Source: Pseudomonas sp. R84 (GTDB lineage Bacteria; Pseudomonadota; Gammaproteobacteria; Pseudomonadales; Pseudomonadaceae). From it: a stretch of DNA of 64,000 nucleotides. Location: the NCBI RefSeq assembly GCF_009834515.1, contig NZ_CP019426.1:5907501-5971500 (forward strand). The letters are read 5' to 3'. The notes beneath the pieces were generated by a model. That model was not told where the DNA came from. It did no database searches and saw nothing but the letters and a program-made list of their open reading frames with translations. The translations under genes and the position numbers were made by a program. This document shows, piece by piece, positions 28,143 through 40,719 of this stretch (position 1 is the first letter of the stretch; every line of letters starts with the position of its first letter).

Positions 28143-30531
28143 GATCCAGCGGCACCCACACTTTAAGACTGGTGCCCTCCCCCGGTTCACTCTCCAGCAC
28201 CAGCCGCCCGCCCATGATCAGCACCCGCTCACGCATGCCCACCAGCCCAAACGAAGTCGGCCGACCGGCAGCGGCGACAAATCCTACGCCATCATCACTG
28301 ACAGTCAGACATAACTCGTCGCCTTCCAGCACCAGCGTCAGTTCCACAGTATGCGCCTGGGCATGACGCATCACATTGGTCAGCGCCTCCTGCAAAATCC
28401 GAAACAACCCTATCGCCTTGGCATCGCTCAGCGCCGGCAGATTGTCCGGCACCTGCACCAGACACGGAATCTGCGTACGCGCTTCAAATCGCCGTGCCTG
28501 CCATTCGATCGCCGAGGCAATCCCGGCATCGAGAATTGGCGGTCGCAGCGCCGTCGCCACATCGCGAACCAGCTGAAACAACTGAGCGATCAGGCGTTTC
28601 ATACTGTTCAGCCGTTCGTTCAGACCGGGATCAAGTTGCGCGTAGGCCAGTTCGCACATCGATGTTTCCAGTTTCAGCACCGTCAACATCTGCCCCAGTT
28701 CATCGTGAACCTCACGAGCAATGCGCGCCTTCTCTTCTTCGCGCACGCTCTCAAGGTGCGCCGACAGTTCGCGCAGTTGCTCGCGCGATGCCGCCAGCTC
28801 CAGTTCGATACGCTTGCTCTCGGTGATGTCCCAGACGATGCCGTCCCACACGTAGGCGCCATCCTCCAGTTGCCGGGTGATCGCCTTGATCTCGGCCCAG
28901 CGCTGCTCGCCCTGACGCGTGAGGATTCGGCCCTGCCATGACCAGTCGCTGTCGGTGTCCAGCGCCTGATCCTGAGTGCGGTGGTAACTGGCTTTGTCAT
29001 CCGGATGCACCAGACTGCGCAGGCCCATGTTGCGATGAGCGATAACGGCCGGTGCGTAGCCGACCAGACTTTCACTGCCCTCACTGATGTAGGCAAAGTC
29101 GATCTGCCCAGTCACTGGCGCCCGCTCCAGACGGAACACCAGCCCCGGCACGTTGGCGGCGATACCTTGCAGACGCGCCTCGCTTTCCTGCAAAGCCGCC
29201 AAAGCGCGACGGCGGTCGGTGACGTCGGTGAGGTACACCACCAGATATTCACTGTCGCGAAAACGCAGGAAACTCAGCGACACGTCCGCAGGCAAAACAC
29301 TGCCGTCGGCGCGCACGCAACTGGTTTCGAAACTCAGCGGCCCTTCTTCGCTGGCCCGCGCGCGCTTCCACAGGTTGAGCCAGCGATCCATGTGCAGTCC
29401 CGGCTCGAAGTCGATCAGCGGTCGCTCGATCAATCCGCCTGAGGGATAACCGAGCATGACTTCCGCCGCGCGATTGGCGTAGCGCACATGGCTGTCCCAG
29501 TTGACCCAGAGTATGCCGACGGTGCTTTGATCGATGGAGAACTGCGTCAACCGCAGCGCCTCTTCACTGGCCGCGCGCAAGGCAATATCTTCCCGGGCGG
29601 CCAGCAGTCGCTGTTCGAGGCTGTGCTGTTGGCGGCGCTGCCAGAACACGATCGCGACACAACTGAGCAGCATCACCGCGAACAACAGGCTGAGGTTCTG
29701 CCAGAACCCCGGCGACTCCGACAGTCGTGGATATTTCGGTTGCAGCCATTGATTGTGCAGTTGCTCGAGATCCTTGGCCGGGATCGCGCGCAGCGCACTT
29801 TGCACGATGCCGGCCAACTCTGGCCAATCGCGTCGCGAGCCGATTCGCAGCAGTTGCGGCAGGCCTATATCGCCAACTACCAACAGGTCCGAGAACTCCG
29901 GCTCTACCGACAAGCGTCCGAGTTGCGCCTCATCGACCACGGCGTAGGCGGCCTGCTGACTCAACAGCAACTGCAAGGCCTGACGCTCTAGCGGCACGCC
30001 TTGCAGGTTCAGATGCGGATAGTTGCCGCGCAGATAGTCGGCGGTGGTACTGGGCATGCGCACAGCGACACGGACGTGGCTATCGAGTTTCTCCAGATCG
30101 ACTACGCCACTGGACTTCTGATCGCTGACCACCAATTGCGGCACGCGCATATAGGGATCGGAAAATTGCCACAGACGCAGGGCACTCGGAGTTTGGCTCA
30201 GGCCCGGAGCGATATCGATCTCGCCCTCGCGCACGGCGGTTTCCAGTTGCGCGAGATCCTGAAAATTGCGCCAGCTCAGTTCGACATTGAGCGCCTTGGC
30301 CAACAGCTTCATCAGTTCGACGTTGGCCCCGGACAGTCGCTGCAAGCGCCGGTCATATTGCGCATAAGGGGCTTGCAACACCAGACCGACGCGCAATTCA
30401 TTGTGCTGTGCCAGCCACTGCTGCTGGCCCGCCGACAATTGCGCAACGTGGGCCGGGGGCGCAGGCGCCGCCCAGCCCATCAAGGGAAAGCACAAACAGC
30501 CGATAACCCACAGGCAGCAAAATCGCTTCAT
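28138..30531 (-). CDS. agtS: Sensor histidine kinase with periplasmic binding-protein domain (AgtS-type)
   Basis: The 797-residue membrane sensor has a signal peptide, a bacterial extracellular solute-binding domain type 3 (about 35-265) and one membrane helix (near 275-297). Two PAS domains (about 330-575) follow. The HisKA_3 phosphoacceptor helix REVHDELGQMLTVLKLE has its His near 609, and a HATPase domain includes LTVSDDGVGF. The start MKRFCCLW at 30531 gives a clean signal peptide; an ATG 21 bases upstream is possible. Its binding domain probably detects the same ligand class that the neighbouring importer brings in. AgtS of P. aeruginosa has been reported to respond to 5-aminovalerate and GABA. 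Confidence 0.88.
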   Translation of the reverse strand: MKRFCCLWVIGCLCFPLMGWAAPAPPAHVAQLSAGQQQWLAQHNELRVGLVLQAPYAQYDRRLQRLSGANVELMKLLAKALNVELSWRNFQDLAQLETAVREGEIDIAPGLSQTPSALRLWQFSDPYMRVPQLVVSDQKSSGVVDLEKLDSHVRVAVRMPSTTADYLRGNYPHLNLQGVPLERQALQLLLSQQAAYAVVDEAQLGRLSVEPEFSDLLVVGDIGLPQLLRIGSRRDWPELAGIVQSALRAIPAKDLEQLHNQWLQPKYPRLSESPGFWQNLSLLFAVMLLSCVAIVFWQRRQQHSLEQRLLAAREDIALRAASEEALRLTQFSIDQSTVGILWVNWDSHVRYANRAAEVMLGYPSGGLIERPLIDFEPGLHMDRWLNLWKRARASEEGPLSFETSCVRADGSVLPADVSLSFLRFRDSEYLVVYLTDVTDRRRALAALQESEARLQGIAANVPGLVFRLERAPVTGQIDFAYISEGSESLVGYAPAVIAHRNMGLRSLVHPDDKASYHRTQDQALDTDSDWSWQGRILTRQGEQRWAEIKAITRQLEDGAYVWDGIVWDITESKRIELELAASREQLRELSAHLESVREEEKARIAREVHDELGQMLTVLKLETSMCELAYAQLDPGLNERLNSMKRLIAQLFQLVRDVATALRPPILDAGIASAIEWQARRFEARTQIPCLVQVPDNLPALSDAKAIGLFRILQEALTNVMRHAQAHTVELTLVLEGDELCLTVSDDGVGFVAAAGRPTSFGLVGMRERVLIMGGRLVLESEPGEGTSLKVWVPLDR

Positions 30532-30604
30532 TGAAGTCTCATACACTGACAAATTCTGACCAACCCATTAGGCTGCCGGGATACTTTCTGGCCTGGAATA
30601 ACCG

Positions 30605-31588
30605 ATGCCCTCTGTCTACCGCCTGGCAATGCCAGCATTGTGCCTGTCGCTGATCCTGCCTTGTGCGTTTTCCGTCAACGCCGCCGACCCTGCCCCTGCG
30701 GCGGAAAAACCGGCAGAAGAAAAACCGGCCGAACGCCAGCCACTGCTTGAGCGTAGTCAGGAAGAGGCCGCCGCACTGGAACGTAAAGTCCCGGCGCAAG
30801 AACAACAACAGTTGCAGGCTGGCAGCGACACCTTTCTCGCCCTGTGGAAACCGGCCAACACCGCCGAGCCCAAAGGCGCGGTGATCATCATCCCTGGCGC
30901 CGGCGAAACCGCCGACTGGCCGCAGGCAATCGGCCCGTTGCGGCGCAAACTGCCGGATGCAAAATGGAGCAGCCTGAGTATCACTCTGCCCGACCTGCAA
31001 AGCGACGCCATCGCACCGCGCGTGGTTGAAGCGCCGGTTGCGCCGAAAGCACCGGAGTCGGGTAGCAAGGACTCCACCACCGCGCAGCCAATTGAACAAG
31101 CCGCTGGCGGTGAAGCCGAAGTGGCGGATCAAGTGGTCGCCGAAACCACAGAAGAGCAATCCAAGGCTGACGCCGAACGCATCTTCGCGCGCATCGACGC
31201 CGCGATTGCCTATGCCGAACAGCAGAGTGCGCGCAGCATTGTCGTGCTCGGGCACGGCACCGGTGCCTATTGGGCCGCGCGCTACTTGAGCGAAAAACAA
31301 ACTTCGCAGGTCGAAAAGTTCATCATGGTTGATGTGCAGACACCAACCAAAGCCAAACCGGTGCTGGTAGAGCTGACGCCGACGCTGAAATTGCCGACGG
31401 TGGATATTTTCTACATGGACAAGCCGCTGGAGCGCAATGCGGCGCTGGAGCGTATGCAGGCGAGCAAGCGCTTGAAGACCTCGGCGTTCAGCCAGGTCGC
31501 GCTCAAGGCGCTGCCGGATAACAAGGCCGAACAGGAACAGTTGTTCCGCCGAGTGCGTGGCTGGCTGAGTCCACAGAACACAGACTGA
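30605..31588 (+). CDS. DUF3530 family secreted protein, alpha/beta-hydrolase-like
   Basis: The 327-residue protein has an N-terminal signal peptide (LCLSLILPCAFSVNA) and a Glu/Pro/Ala-rich start. Two hydrolase-like strands follow: GAVIIIPGAGETADW and SIVVLGHGTGAYWAARYL, with a nucleophile-elbow-like GHGTG that lacks the usual serine. A low-complexity insert of about 55 residues, rich in Ala, Glu and Pro, lies between them. Function is unknown. It diverges from agtS over 73 bases. Confidence 0.75.
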   Translation: MPSVYRLAMPALCLSLILPCAFSVNAADPAPAAEKPAEEKPAERQPLLERSQEEAAALERKVPAQEQQQLQAGSDTFLALWKPANTAEPKGAVIIIPGAGETADWPQAIGPLRRKLPDAKWSSLSITLPDLQSDAIAPRVVEAPVAPKAPESGSKDSTTAQPIEQAAGGEAEVADQVVAETTEEQSKADAERIFARIDAAIAYAEQQSARSIVVLGHGTGAYWAARYLSEKQTSQVEKFIMVDVQTPTKAKPVLVELTPTLKLPTVDIFYMDKPLERNAALERMQASKRLKTSAFSQVALKALPDNKAEQEQLFRRVRGWLSPQNTD

Positions 31589-31612
31589 CCGAATAAGACC
31601 GAGTCGCCTTCA

Positions 31613-31695
31613 TTCGCGAGCAAGCTCGCTCCCACACTTGATCGAGTTCCCTGAGTTGGAATGCGATCGAATGTGGGAGCGAGCTTGCTCGCGAA
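31613..31695. repeat. REPIN-like pair, AAGCTC variant
   Basis: The arms (31613-31636 and 31672-31695) have GAGCAAGCTCGC and its complement GCGAGCTTGCTC, where most copies have GAGCAGGCTCGC. The change is again present on both sides, so pairing is kept. Confidence 0.9.
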
Positions 31696-31726
31696 GGAGC
31701 CATCACAGGCAACACAGCTTTAACGG

Positions 31727-32494
31727 TTAGCGAAAATCCCGCCGCTCACGAATCAACGTGTAGGCATTGTGCAGCTCGCGGGTTTTATCGGTCGCTTCAC
31801 GCACCTGCGCTGGGGTCGCCCCCGTCCCGGCAATCTTGTCCGGATGATGACGACTGAGCAGACGCCGATAGGCTCGCTTGATCTGCGCCGGCTCGCTGGA
31901 CGCCGACACGCCCAATAAACGCATCGCCTCCTGATAACTTACCGCAGCGCTGACGATCGGTCGTTTGCCCGGCTCGTAATCATTGGCCAGCGCCTGAACC
32001 TGATGCGTCGTCCAGCCCAGCCATTTGCCCCACTGCGCCAACAATTCACGCTCGCTGACGCCCGCGCGACCATCGGCCCAGACCATCCGCCAACACGCCC
32101 GCAACACACCTTCGGCCGCGTGGGGTTGTCCGCTCAGGCGCCGCAAATAGCCGCGCAGATTGTCATTTTCCGACTTGCCACGGTTGAACGCAGCAATCGC
32201 CCGACGCGTCGCCGGCTCGCTCATTTCCAGCGCACGCATTTCATTGCGCGCCTGCTGGATATGCCCGTCCGTGACCCGACCGTCACTCTTGGCCAGACGC
32301 CCGAGCAACACAAACAACAGTTCGTCGTTGCGCAGCATCGGCCGACCGCCGAGCTTTTCCCGCAAGTGTCCCCAGCTCTGCAAGTGCAAGCGCCGATCCA
32401 GCGCTTGCCCCAACAATGCCCCAAGCATGGCCCCCGGAATGCTGGCAATTGCAAAACCCGCTCCGGCTCCAATCAGAGTCCCTGGCCACAACAT
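31727..32494 (-). CDS. djlA: DnaJ-like co-chaperone DjlA
   Basis: DjlA is a membrane-anchored J-domain protein that stimulates DnaK. The 255-residue product has an N-terminal Gly/Ala-rich membrane helix (LIGAGAGFAIASIPGAMLGAL), a central TerB-like domain and a C-terminal J domain with the HPD motif in RHHPDKIAGTG. It starts two bases past murU and is the last gene of amgK-murU-djlA. Confidence 0.92.
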   Translation of the reverse strand: MLWPGTLIGAGAGFAIASIPGAMLGALLGQALDRRLHLQSWGHLREKLGGRPMLRNDELLFVLLGRLAKSDGRVTDGHIQQARNEMRALEMSEPATRRAIAAFNRGKSENDNLRGYLRRLSGQPHAAEGVLRACWRMVWADGRAGVSERELLAQWGKWLGWTTHQVQALANDYEPGKRPIVSAAVSYQEAMRLLGVSASSEPAQIKRAYRRLLSRHHPDKIAGTGATPAQVREATDKTRELHNAYTLIRERRDFR

Positions 32495-32495
32495 G

Positions 32496-34183
<1,688 letters not shown>

Positions 34184-34313
34184 TGCAAGGGTCTCCGACG
34201 GCGCTAGCCGTCAAGCGGGTCATGCTTTATTATCCAGCATCTTTTTCAGACCATCGAGAGGCGTGCGGCCCACACCGCGGGCAGATGGCACGCAGGAAGC
34301 CCGGACTAATAAG

Positions 34314-37127
34314 ATGGCATTGAAATCCCCCGCGTTTCGTAAAAAATTTCCGTTGTTGGTAACCGGCAGTCTGCTGGCTATGCAACCTCTGGCCAGTCAA
34401 TTCGTTGTTGCCGCCGAGCAGTATGACTGCTCCGTCTCGGCTTCGGGTGGTTGGGCCTGTGCGCCCAAATCAACCGCTGCTGCGTTGCCGCCGCGCCCGG
34501 TGCATGACGGCAGTGCCGTCAGCGCTACCGGCGAAGCGGCGACCGAGAACGGTTCGGCTGCCGACACAGCGCCTAAAACGGCGCTGGTCACCGAAGCCAA
34601 GGGCCGCGGTCTGAAATCCCGTAGCGAAGACTTCAGTCACCTCGACTGGGTTCCGCGCGAGAAGCTCACCGCCGCCCAATTGGCCGAGACCGGACCTTAC
34701 TGCTCTGGTGCCTATATCGAACCGATTCGTCCTGGCATGAATGACAAGACGAATAAAAGCGATGCTCCGACCTTTATCGGCGCAAAAGCCTCGCGCTATA
34801 ACACCGATGACCAAGTCGGTACGCTGGCCGGCGATGTCGTCCTGCGTCAGGGCAGCATGCAGGTCGAGTCCGACGAGGCCAGCCTGTATCAGGCCGAGAG
34901 CCGCGCCGAACTCAATGGCGATGTGCGTATCCGCGACAACGGCGCGCTGATCGTTGGCGACCATGCCGACGTGCAGCTCGACACCGGTGAAGCCAAAGTC
35001 GACAACGCCGAATACGTGATGCACAAATCGCGTATCCGCGGCAACGCTCTGTACGCCAAGCGTGCCGAGAACGCGATCATCCGTCTGAAGGACGGCACGT
35101 ACACCACGTGCGAACCGAACAGCAACGCCTGGCAGCTCAAGGGCAACAACATCACCTTGAACCCGGCCACCGGTTTCGGTACCGCGACCAACGTGACGCT
35201 GCGCGTAAAAGACATTCCGATTCTGTACACGCCGTACATCTACTTCCCGATCGACGACCGTCGTCAGTCGGGTTTCCTGCCGCCGACCATTGGCAGCGGC
35301 AGCGACACCGGCTTCATGCTGGTTACACCGTACTACTTCAACCTGGCACCGAACTACGACGCCACGTTGTACCCGCGTTACATGAGCAAGCGTGGCATGT
35401 TGGTGGAGGGTGAGTTCCGTTACCTGACCAAGTCGAGTGAAGGTCAGTTTGGTGCGGCGTACCTCAATGACGAGGACGATGATCGCAAAGGCCAAACCGA
35501 CTACGATAAAACCCGCTACATGTATAACTGGCAGCACAAGGGCGGTCTCGACTCTCGCGTGTTCACCGAGGTTGATTACACCAAGATCAGCGATCCGTAT
35601 TACTTCCAGGATCTGCAAACCGATCAGATTGGTGTGAAAAGCAGCGACTACGTGAACCAGCAGGGCGCGATCACCTACCGTGGTGACAGCTATACCGCGC
35701 GCCTGAATGCTCAGCAGTACCAGCTGGCGACTGTTTCCAACATCACCCCGTATGGTCGCCTGCCGCAGATCACCTTCAATGGTCAGCTGCCGTACCACCC
35801 GGAAGGTTTGAACTTCGATTACGAGACCGAGCTTGTTCGGTTTGATCGTGATTTGAAAACCGGCAACTTTGTTAACGAAGATGGCACTGTTGATCGCCGT
35901 CTCGACAACAATGTCCAAGGACTCGACCGCGCGAACGGCGATCGGTTGAACCTTAAGCCGGGTGTCAGCCTGCCGATGAACTGGACTTATGGCTTCCTGA
36001 AGCCATCGCTGAAGTATCAGTACACTCAGTATCAGTTGGACCTGGACGGTACTGGTAAATCGCAGATTGTCACGCAGCAAAACGCAGCAGCTGCAGCCGG
36101 CACTGATTACGTCGGCGGCAAGTTCGACAGCAACCAGAACCGTGGTGTACCGATTGCCAGCATCGACAGCGGTTTGTACTTCGACCGCAACACACAGTTC
36201 TTCGGCAAAAACTATCGTCAAACCCTAGAACCACGCCTGTTCTACCTTTATGTTCCCGAGGTGGATCAAGAAGACATTCCAGTATTTGACACCAGCGAAT
36301 ACACCTTCAACTACGCCTCGCTGTTCCGCGACAACCGCTTCTCTGGCTCCGACCGTGTCGGCGACGAGAACAAACTGTCGCTGGGCGTAACCAGCCGCTG
36401 GATCGAAGATGATGGCTTCGAACGCCAACGCATCAGTGTTGGTCAGGCTCTGTACTTCAAGGACCGTGAAGTTCAACTGCCTGGCATCGCATTCAAGGAT
36501 CGTGATGACGCGAAATCCAACGTCTCGCCTTATGCACTGGAATACGAATACCGCTGGAACCGCGATTGGCGTACCACGGCCGACTACAACTGGGATCCAG
36601 ACAGCCGCAGCCCGCGTTCCGGCAGTGCGATGTTCCACTACCAGCCTGAAGACAACCCGAACAAGGTCATCAACGCCGGCTATCGCTATCGCAATGACCA
36701 GGTCCGCTACGACCAGAACACCGGTAAGTGGTCGGTGGGTGGTGGTGACTACGGCACTCCTGGCCAGCCTGGTTACGTGAAGGACTACTACAAGATCGAG
36801 CAGCATGACTTCTCGGTCATCTGGCCGATCGTTCCGCAGTGGAACGCGATCAGCCGCTGGCAGTACGACTACAACCGTAACCGTACCCTGGAAGCGTTCG
36901 GTGGTTTCGAGTACGACAACTGCTGCTGGAAACTGCGCCTGATCAACCGTTACTGGGTTTCCTATGACGAGTTCAGTCAGAACGCCCCGGAAAACGAAAA
37001 AGGCGACCATGGCATCTTCCTCCAAATTGTTCTGAAGGGACTCGGCGGCCTCACCGGCGCCAAGGTAGAGAGCTTCCTCGACAAAGGCATTCAAGGTTAT
37101 CGTGAACGTGAAGACCAAGCTTTCTGA
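34314..37127 (+). CDS. lptD: LPS-assembly outer-membrane protein LptD
   Basis: LptD is the large barrel that inserts lipopolysaccharide in the outer leaflet, in complex with LptE. The 937-residue protein has a signal peptide after [13 protein letters not shown], a long low-complexity N-terminal region, an LptA-like OstA domain (about 145-300) and the barrel. Cysteines for the two interdomain disulfides are visible: YDC and WAC near the N-terminus, and the adjacent pair in DNCCWKLR near the C-terminus. I chose ATG 34314; the frame is open from 34263. It precedes surA, whose product helps fold it. Confidence 0.96.
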   Translation: MALKSPAFRKKFPLLVTGSLLAMQPLASQFVVAAEQYDCSVSASGGWACAPKSTAAALPPRPVHDGSAVSATGEAATENGSAADTAPKTALVTEAKGRGLKSRSEDFSHLDWVPREKLTAAQLAETGPYCSGAYIEPIRPGMNDKTNKSDAPTFIGAKASRYNTDDQVGTLAGDVVLRQGSMQVESDEASLYQAESRAELNGDVRIRDNGALIVGDHADVQLDTGEAKVDNAEYVMHKSRIRGNALYAKRAENAIIRLKDGTYTTCEPNSNAWQLKGNNITLNPATGFGTATNVTLRVKDIPILYTPYIYFPIDDRRQSGFLPPTIGSGSDTGFMLVTPYYFNLAPNYDATLYPRYMSKRGMLVEGEFRYLTKSSEGQFGAAYLNDEDDDRKGQTDYDKTRYMYNWQHKGGLDSRVFTEVDYTKISDPYYFQDLQTDQIGVKSSDYVNQQGAITYRGDSYTARLNAQQYQLATVSNITPYGRLPQITFNGQLPYHPEGLNFDYETELVRFDRDLKTGNFVNEDGTVDRRLDNNVQGLDRANGDRLNLKPGVSLPMNWTYGFLKPSLKYQYTQYQLDLDGTGKSQIVTQQNAAAAAGTDYVGGKFDSNQNRGVPIASIDSGLYFDRNTQFFGKNYRQTLEPRLFYLYVPEVDQEDIPVFDTSEYTFNYASLFRDNRFSGSDRVGDENKLSLGVTSRWIEDDGFERQRISVGQALYFKDREVQLPGIAFKDRDDAKSNVSPYALEYEYRWNRDWRTTADYNWDPDSRSPRSGSAMFHYQPEDNPNKVINAGYRYRNDQVRYDQNTGKWSVGGGDYGTPGQPGYVKDYYKIEQHDFSVIWPIVPQWNAISRWQYDYNRNRTLEAFGGFEYDNCCWKLRLINRYWVSYDEFSQNAPENEKGDHGIFLQIVLKGLGGLTGAKVESFLDKGIQGYREREDQAF

Positions 37128-38424
37128 TTGTCTGCGCCCGCTGATGCTGGGCGCGCTGTTCCTGGGTACTGCGGCTAACGCCGCAGTCCAATCCATCGAT
37201 AAAGTGGTAGCGATTGTCGACAACGACGTGGTCATGCAGAGCCAACTGGACCAGCGCGTCCACGAAGTGCAGCAGACCATCGCCAAGCGTGGTGGCGGCT
37301 TGCCGCCTCCTGGTGTACTGGATCAACAGGTGCTTGAGCGCCTGATCGTCGAAAACCTGCAACTGCAGATCGGCGAACGCTCCGGCATCCGCATCACCGA
37401 CGAAGAGCTGAACCAGGCAGTCGGCACCATTGCCCAGCGCAACAACATGACGGTTGAGCAATTCCGTGCCGCCCTGGCTCGCGACGGTCTGAACTATGAC
37501 GACGCCCGTGATCAGATCAAGCGCGAAATGATCATCAGCCGTGTACGTCAGCGTCGTGTGGCAGAACGCATTCAGGTCTCCGAGCAGGAAGTGAAGAACT
37601 TCCTCGCCTCCGACCTGGGCAAAATGCAACTGTCCGAAGAACTGCATTTGGCCAACATCCTGATCCCGACGCCGGAAAGCGCCAACTCTGATGCAATTCA
37701 GAGTGCTGCCCGTCAGGCCATGGAGGTTTACCAGCAACTCAAGCAAGGCGCCGACTTCGGTCAGATGGCCGTTGCCAAGTCCGGCAGCGACAACGCTCTG
37801 GAAGGCGGCGACATGGGCTGGCGTAAAGCCGCGCAACTGCCACCGCCGTTCGACCGCGAGTTGAGCAGCATGGCCGTCGGCGACATCACGCAACCTGCCC
37901 GCACGCCGGGTGGTTTCATCATCCTCAAGCTGCTGGCAAAACGTGGTGGCGAAGCGCAGATGCGCGACGAAGTGCATGTTCGTCACATTCTGGTGAAGCC
38001 AAGCCCGATTCGTGATGAAGCGAAGACCAAGGCGCTGGTTCAATCTTTGTATGAACGCATCGTCGCCGGTGAAGACTTCGCCACTCTGGCGAAAAGCTAC
38101 TCCGAAGACCCGGGCTCGGCGCTTAACGGCGGCGACCTGAACTGGATCGACCCGAACGCATTGGTACCGGAATTCCGCGAAGTGATGGCCAAGACCCCAC
38201 AAGGTCAGCTGTCCAAGCCGTTCCAGACCCAATACGGCTGGCACGTTCTGGAAGTCCTTGGCCGCCGCGCTACCGACAGCACCGAACAAGCCCGCGAGCA
38301 GCAAGCCATGACCGTACTGCGTAACCGCAAATACGACGAAGAGCTGCAAACCTGGCTGCGTCAGATCCGTGACGAAGCGTACGTAGAGATCAAACTCCCT
38401 GGTGCAGACCAGGCAGCGCAGTGA
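37102..38424 (+). CDS. surA: Periplasmic chaperone and peptidyl-prolyl isomerase SurA
   Basis: SurA escorts outer-membrane proteins, LptD among them, across the periplasm. The 440-residue protein has a signal peptide ending in AANA, the chaperone N-domain ([15 protein letters not shown]) and two parvulin domains beginning near [13 protein letters not shown] and [13 protein letters not shown]. It starts with GTG inside the lptD end (26-base overlap); a GTG six bases later is an alternative. It overlaps pdxA by four bases. Confidence 0.96.
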   Translation: MNVKTKLSDCLRPLMLGALFLGTAANAAVQSIDKVVAIVDNDVVMQSQLDQRVHEVQQTIAKRGGGLPPPGVLDQQVLERLIVENLQLQIGERSGIRITDEELNQAVGTIAQRNNMTVEQFRAALARDGLNYDDARDQIKREMIISRVRQRRVAERIQVSEQEVKNFLASDLGKMQLSEELHLANILIPTPESANSDAIQSAARQAMEVYQQLKQGADFGQMAVAKSGSDNALEGGDMGWRKAAQLPPPFDRELSSMAVGDITQPARTPGGFIILKLLAKRGGEAQMRDEVHVRHILVKPSPIRDEAKTKALVQSLYERIVAGEDFATLAKSYSEDPGSALNGGDLNWIDPNALVPEFREVMAKTPQGQLSKPFQTQYGWHVLEVLGRRATDSTEQAREQQAMTVLRNRKYDEELQTWLRQIRDEAYVEIKLPGADQAAQ

Positions 38425-39410
38425 AACCCCAGCGTTTCGCGCTGACACCCGGCGAACCAGCCGGCATCGGTCCCGACCTGTGCCTGCTGCTCGCCTCGCA
38501 AGCCCAGCCACATCCCCTGATTGCCATCACCAGCCGCGACCTGCTCAAAGAGCGGGCCGCGCAGTTGGGGCTGGCCGTCACTTTGCTGGATGTTGCGCCT
38601 GGCATCTGGCCGGATGCTCCTGCACCCGCAGGCAGCCTGTATGTCTGGGACACACCACTCAGCGCTCCCGTGGTTGCCGGGCAACTGGACAAAGCCAACG
38701 CCGCATTCGTCCTCGAGACCTTGACCCGCGCCGGCAATGGCTGCCTGAAGGGTGATTTCGCCGGAATGATCACCGCACCTGTGCACAAAGGCGTGATCAA
38801 CGAGTCCGGCATCGCCTTTTCCGGGCACACGGAATTTCTCGCTGACCTGACCCACACCGCCCAAGTGGTGATGATGCTCGCCACCCGCGGTTTGCGCGTG
38901 GCACTGGTCACCACTCACCTGCCCCTGCGCGAGATTGCCGACGCAATCACACCCGAACGGCTGGAGCGCGTGACACGGATCCTGCACAGCGACCTGCAAA
39001 ATAAATTCGGCATCGCCCGCCCGCGCATCCTGGTTTGCGGACTCAACCCGCACGCCGGTGAAGGCGGACACCTGGGCCATGAAGAAATCGACATCATTGA
39101 ACCGACATTAGAGCGCCTGCGCGGCGAGGGCATGGACCTTCGTGGCCCGCTGCCTGCCGACACTCTGTTTACCCCCAAATATCTGGAGCACTGCGACGCA
39201 GTGCTGGCGATGTACCACGACCAGGGTTTGCCTGTGCTTAAGTACAAAGGCTTCGGCGCTGCCGTCAACGTGACCCTTGGTCTGCCGATCATCCGCACGT
39301 CGGTCGATCACGGCACCGCCCTGGATCTGGCCGGCAGCGGCAAGATCGATACCGGCAGCCTGCAAGTCGCCCTGGAAACCGCCTACCAGATGGCCGAGAC
39401 CCGTTTATGA
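38421..39410 (+). CDS. pdxA: 4-hydroxythreonine-4-phosphate dehydrogenase
   Basis: PdxA oxidises 4-phosphohydroxy-threonine in pyridoxal phosphate synthesis. The 329-residue protein has [12 protein letters not shown] at the start, [24 protein letters not shown] and [16 protein letters not shown] with the metal-binding His residues. It starts with GTG overlapping the surA stop and overlaps rsmA by four bases. Confidence 0.97.
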   Translation: MKPQRFALTPGEPAGIGPDLCLLLASQAQPHPLIAITSRDLLKERAAQLGLAVTLLDVAPGIWPDAPAPAGSLYVWDTPLSAPVVAGQLDKANAAFVLETLTRAGNGCLKGDFAGMITAPVHKGVINESGIAFSGHTEFLADLTHTAQVVMMLATRGLRVALVTTHLPLREIADAITPERLERVTRILHSDLQNKFGIARPRILVCGLNPHAGEGGHLGHEEIDIIEPTLERLRGEGMDLRGPLPADTLFTPKYLEHCDAVLAMYHDQGLPVLKYKGFGAAVNVTLGLPIIRTSVDHGTALDLAGSGKIDTGSLQVALETAYQMAETRL

Positions 39411-40225
39411 CCGAGCAATACCAACACAAGGCGCGCAAACGCTTTGGCCAGAACTTCCTGCACGATGCCGGCGTCATCGACCGCATCCTGCGCTCCATCA
39501 GCGCCAAGTCCGAAGATCGCCTGCTGGAAATCGGCCCGGGCCAGGGCGCACTGACCGCCGGCCTGCTCAACTCCGGCGCACAACTCGACGTAGTGGAACT
39601 GGACAAGGATCTGATCCCGATCCTCAACCAGCAGTTTGCCGGCAAGAGCAACTTCAACCTGCATCAGGGCGATGCACTGAAGTTCGACTTCAACACGCTC
39701 AACGCTGCGCCAAACAGCCTGCGTGTGGTTGGCAACCTGCCGTACAACATCTCCACGCCGCTGATTTTTCACCTGCTGAACAATGCCGGCATCATTCGCG
39801 ACATGCACTTCATGCTGCAGAAAGAAGTGGTCGAGCGTCTGGCTGCAGGCCCGGGTGGTGGTGACTGGGGTCGTCTGTCGATCATGGTTCAGTACCACTG
39901 CCGCGTAGAACATCTGTTCAACGTGGGTCCCGGCGCGTTCAACCCGCCGCCGAAGGTCGACTCGGCCATCGTCCGCTTGGTGCCGCACGCCGTACTGCCG
40001 CACCCGGCCAAGGATCACAAGCTGCTGGAGCGCGTGGTGCGCGAAGCGTTCAACCAACGCCGCAAGACCTTGCGCAACACCCTCAAGCAATTGCTCAGCA
40101 ATGCCGAGATCGAAGCCGCCGGCGTCGATGGCAGCTTGCGTCCGGAGCAACTGGATCTGGCCGCGTTCGTACGTCTGGCCGACCAGCTCGCCATACAAGT
40201 CCCGGCCTCCCCCGCCGCCGACTGA
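39407..40225 (+). CDS. rsmA: 16S rRNA dimethyladenosine transferase
   Basis: RsmA (KsgA) dimethylates two adjacent adenines near the 3' end of 16S rRNA during 30S assembly. The 272-residue protein has the SAM motif [24 protein letters not shown] and the catalytic NLPYNIS. It lies in lptD-surA-pdxA-rsmA-apaG-apaH, the conserved enterobacterial and pseudomonad order. Confidence 0.97.
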   Translation: MTEQYQHKARKRFGQNFLHDAGVIDRILRSISAKSEDRLLEIGPGQGALTAGLLNSGAQLDVVELDKDLIPILNQQFAGKSNFNLHQGDALKFDFNTLNAAPNSLRVVGNLPYNISTPLIFHLLNNAGIIRDMHFMLQKEVVERLAAGPGGGDWGRLSIMVQYHCRVEHLFNVGPGAFNPPPKVDSAIVRLVPHAVLPHPAKDHKLLERVVREAFNQRRKTLRNTLKQLLSNAEIEAAGVDGSLRPEQLDLAAFVRLADQLAIQVPASPAAD

Positions 40226-40240
40226 CAAACGATGAACGCT

Positions 40241-40275
40241 ATCGGGCAGGACGCCACTCTGGTTTACTGCCCGAT
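40241..40275 (+). repeat. Inverted repeat between rsmA and apaG
   Basis: ATCGGGCAG and CTGCCCGAT pair exactly over nine bases around a 17-base loop. No U run follows, so it is more likely an mRNA hairpin or weak pause site than a terminator. Confidence 0.5.
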
Positions 40276-40338
40276 ACTTGCCTAGACTGATTCCCCATCA
40301 GCTACGCCCCGCGTTCCGCTTCGTTTAAGGCCTCTTGC

Positions 40339-40719
40339 ATGTCCGATTCCCGTTACCAGGTCGATGTCAGCGTCGTTACCCACTATCTGGCAGACCAATC
40401 GCAACCCGAGCACGACCGCTTCGCCTTCGCCTACACCATCACCGTGCAGAACAATGGCGACCTACCGGCTCGACTGATGTCGCGACACTGGGTGATCACT
40501 GACGGTGACGGGCATGAAGAGCAAGTCCGTGGCGCCGGCGTCGTTGGCCAGCAACCGTTGATCGATGCCGGCCAGAGCCACACCTACAGCAGCGGCACAG
40601 TGATGACCACCAAGGTTGGCACCATGCAGGGCACCTATGAAATGGTCGCCACTGACGGCAAACATTTCGACGCCATCATCAAGCCTTTCCGCCTGGCGGT
40701 GCCCGGAGCCCTGCACTGA
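40339..40719 (+). CDS. apaG: ApaG domain protein
   Basis: ApaG is a small beta-sandwich protein linked genetically to Co2+/Mg2+ handling; its biochemical role is unclear. The 126-residue product has the family blocks [21 protein letters not shown] and [19 protein letters not shown]. It shares its last base with the start of apaH. Confidence 0.93.
   Translation: MSDSRYQVDVSVVTHYLADQSQPEHDRFAFAYTITVQNNGDLPARLMSRHWVITDGDGHEEQVRGAGVVGQQPLIDAGQSHTYSSGTVMTTKVGTMQGTYEMVATDGKHFDAIIKPFRLAVPGALH

Noticed and set aside
34184..34313. SigmaE-type promoter ahead of lptD
   Set aside because: lptD and surA are sigmaE targets in E. coli, so I looked for GGAACTT with a spaced GTCTAA. No convincing match is present.
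34470..36221. 583-codon open frame on the minus strand
   Set aside because: It is antisense to the lptD barrel; no family features.
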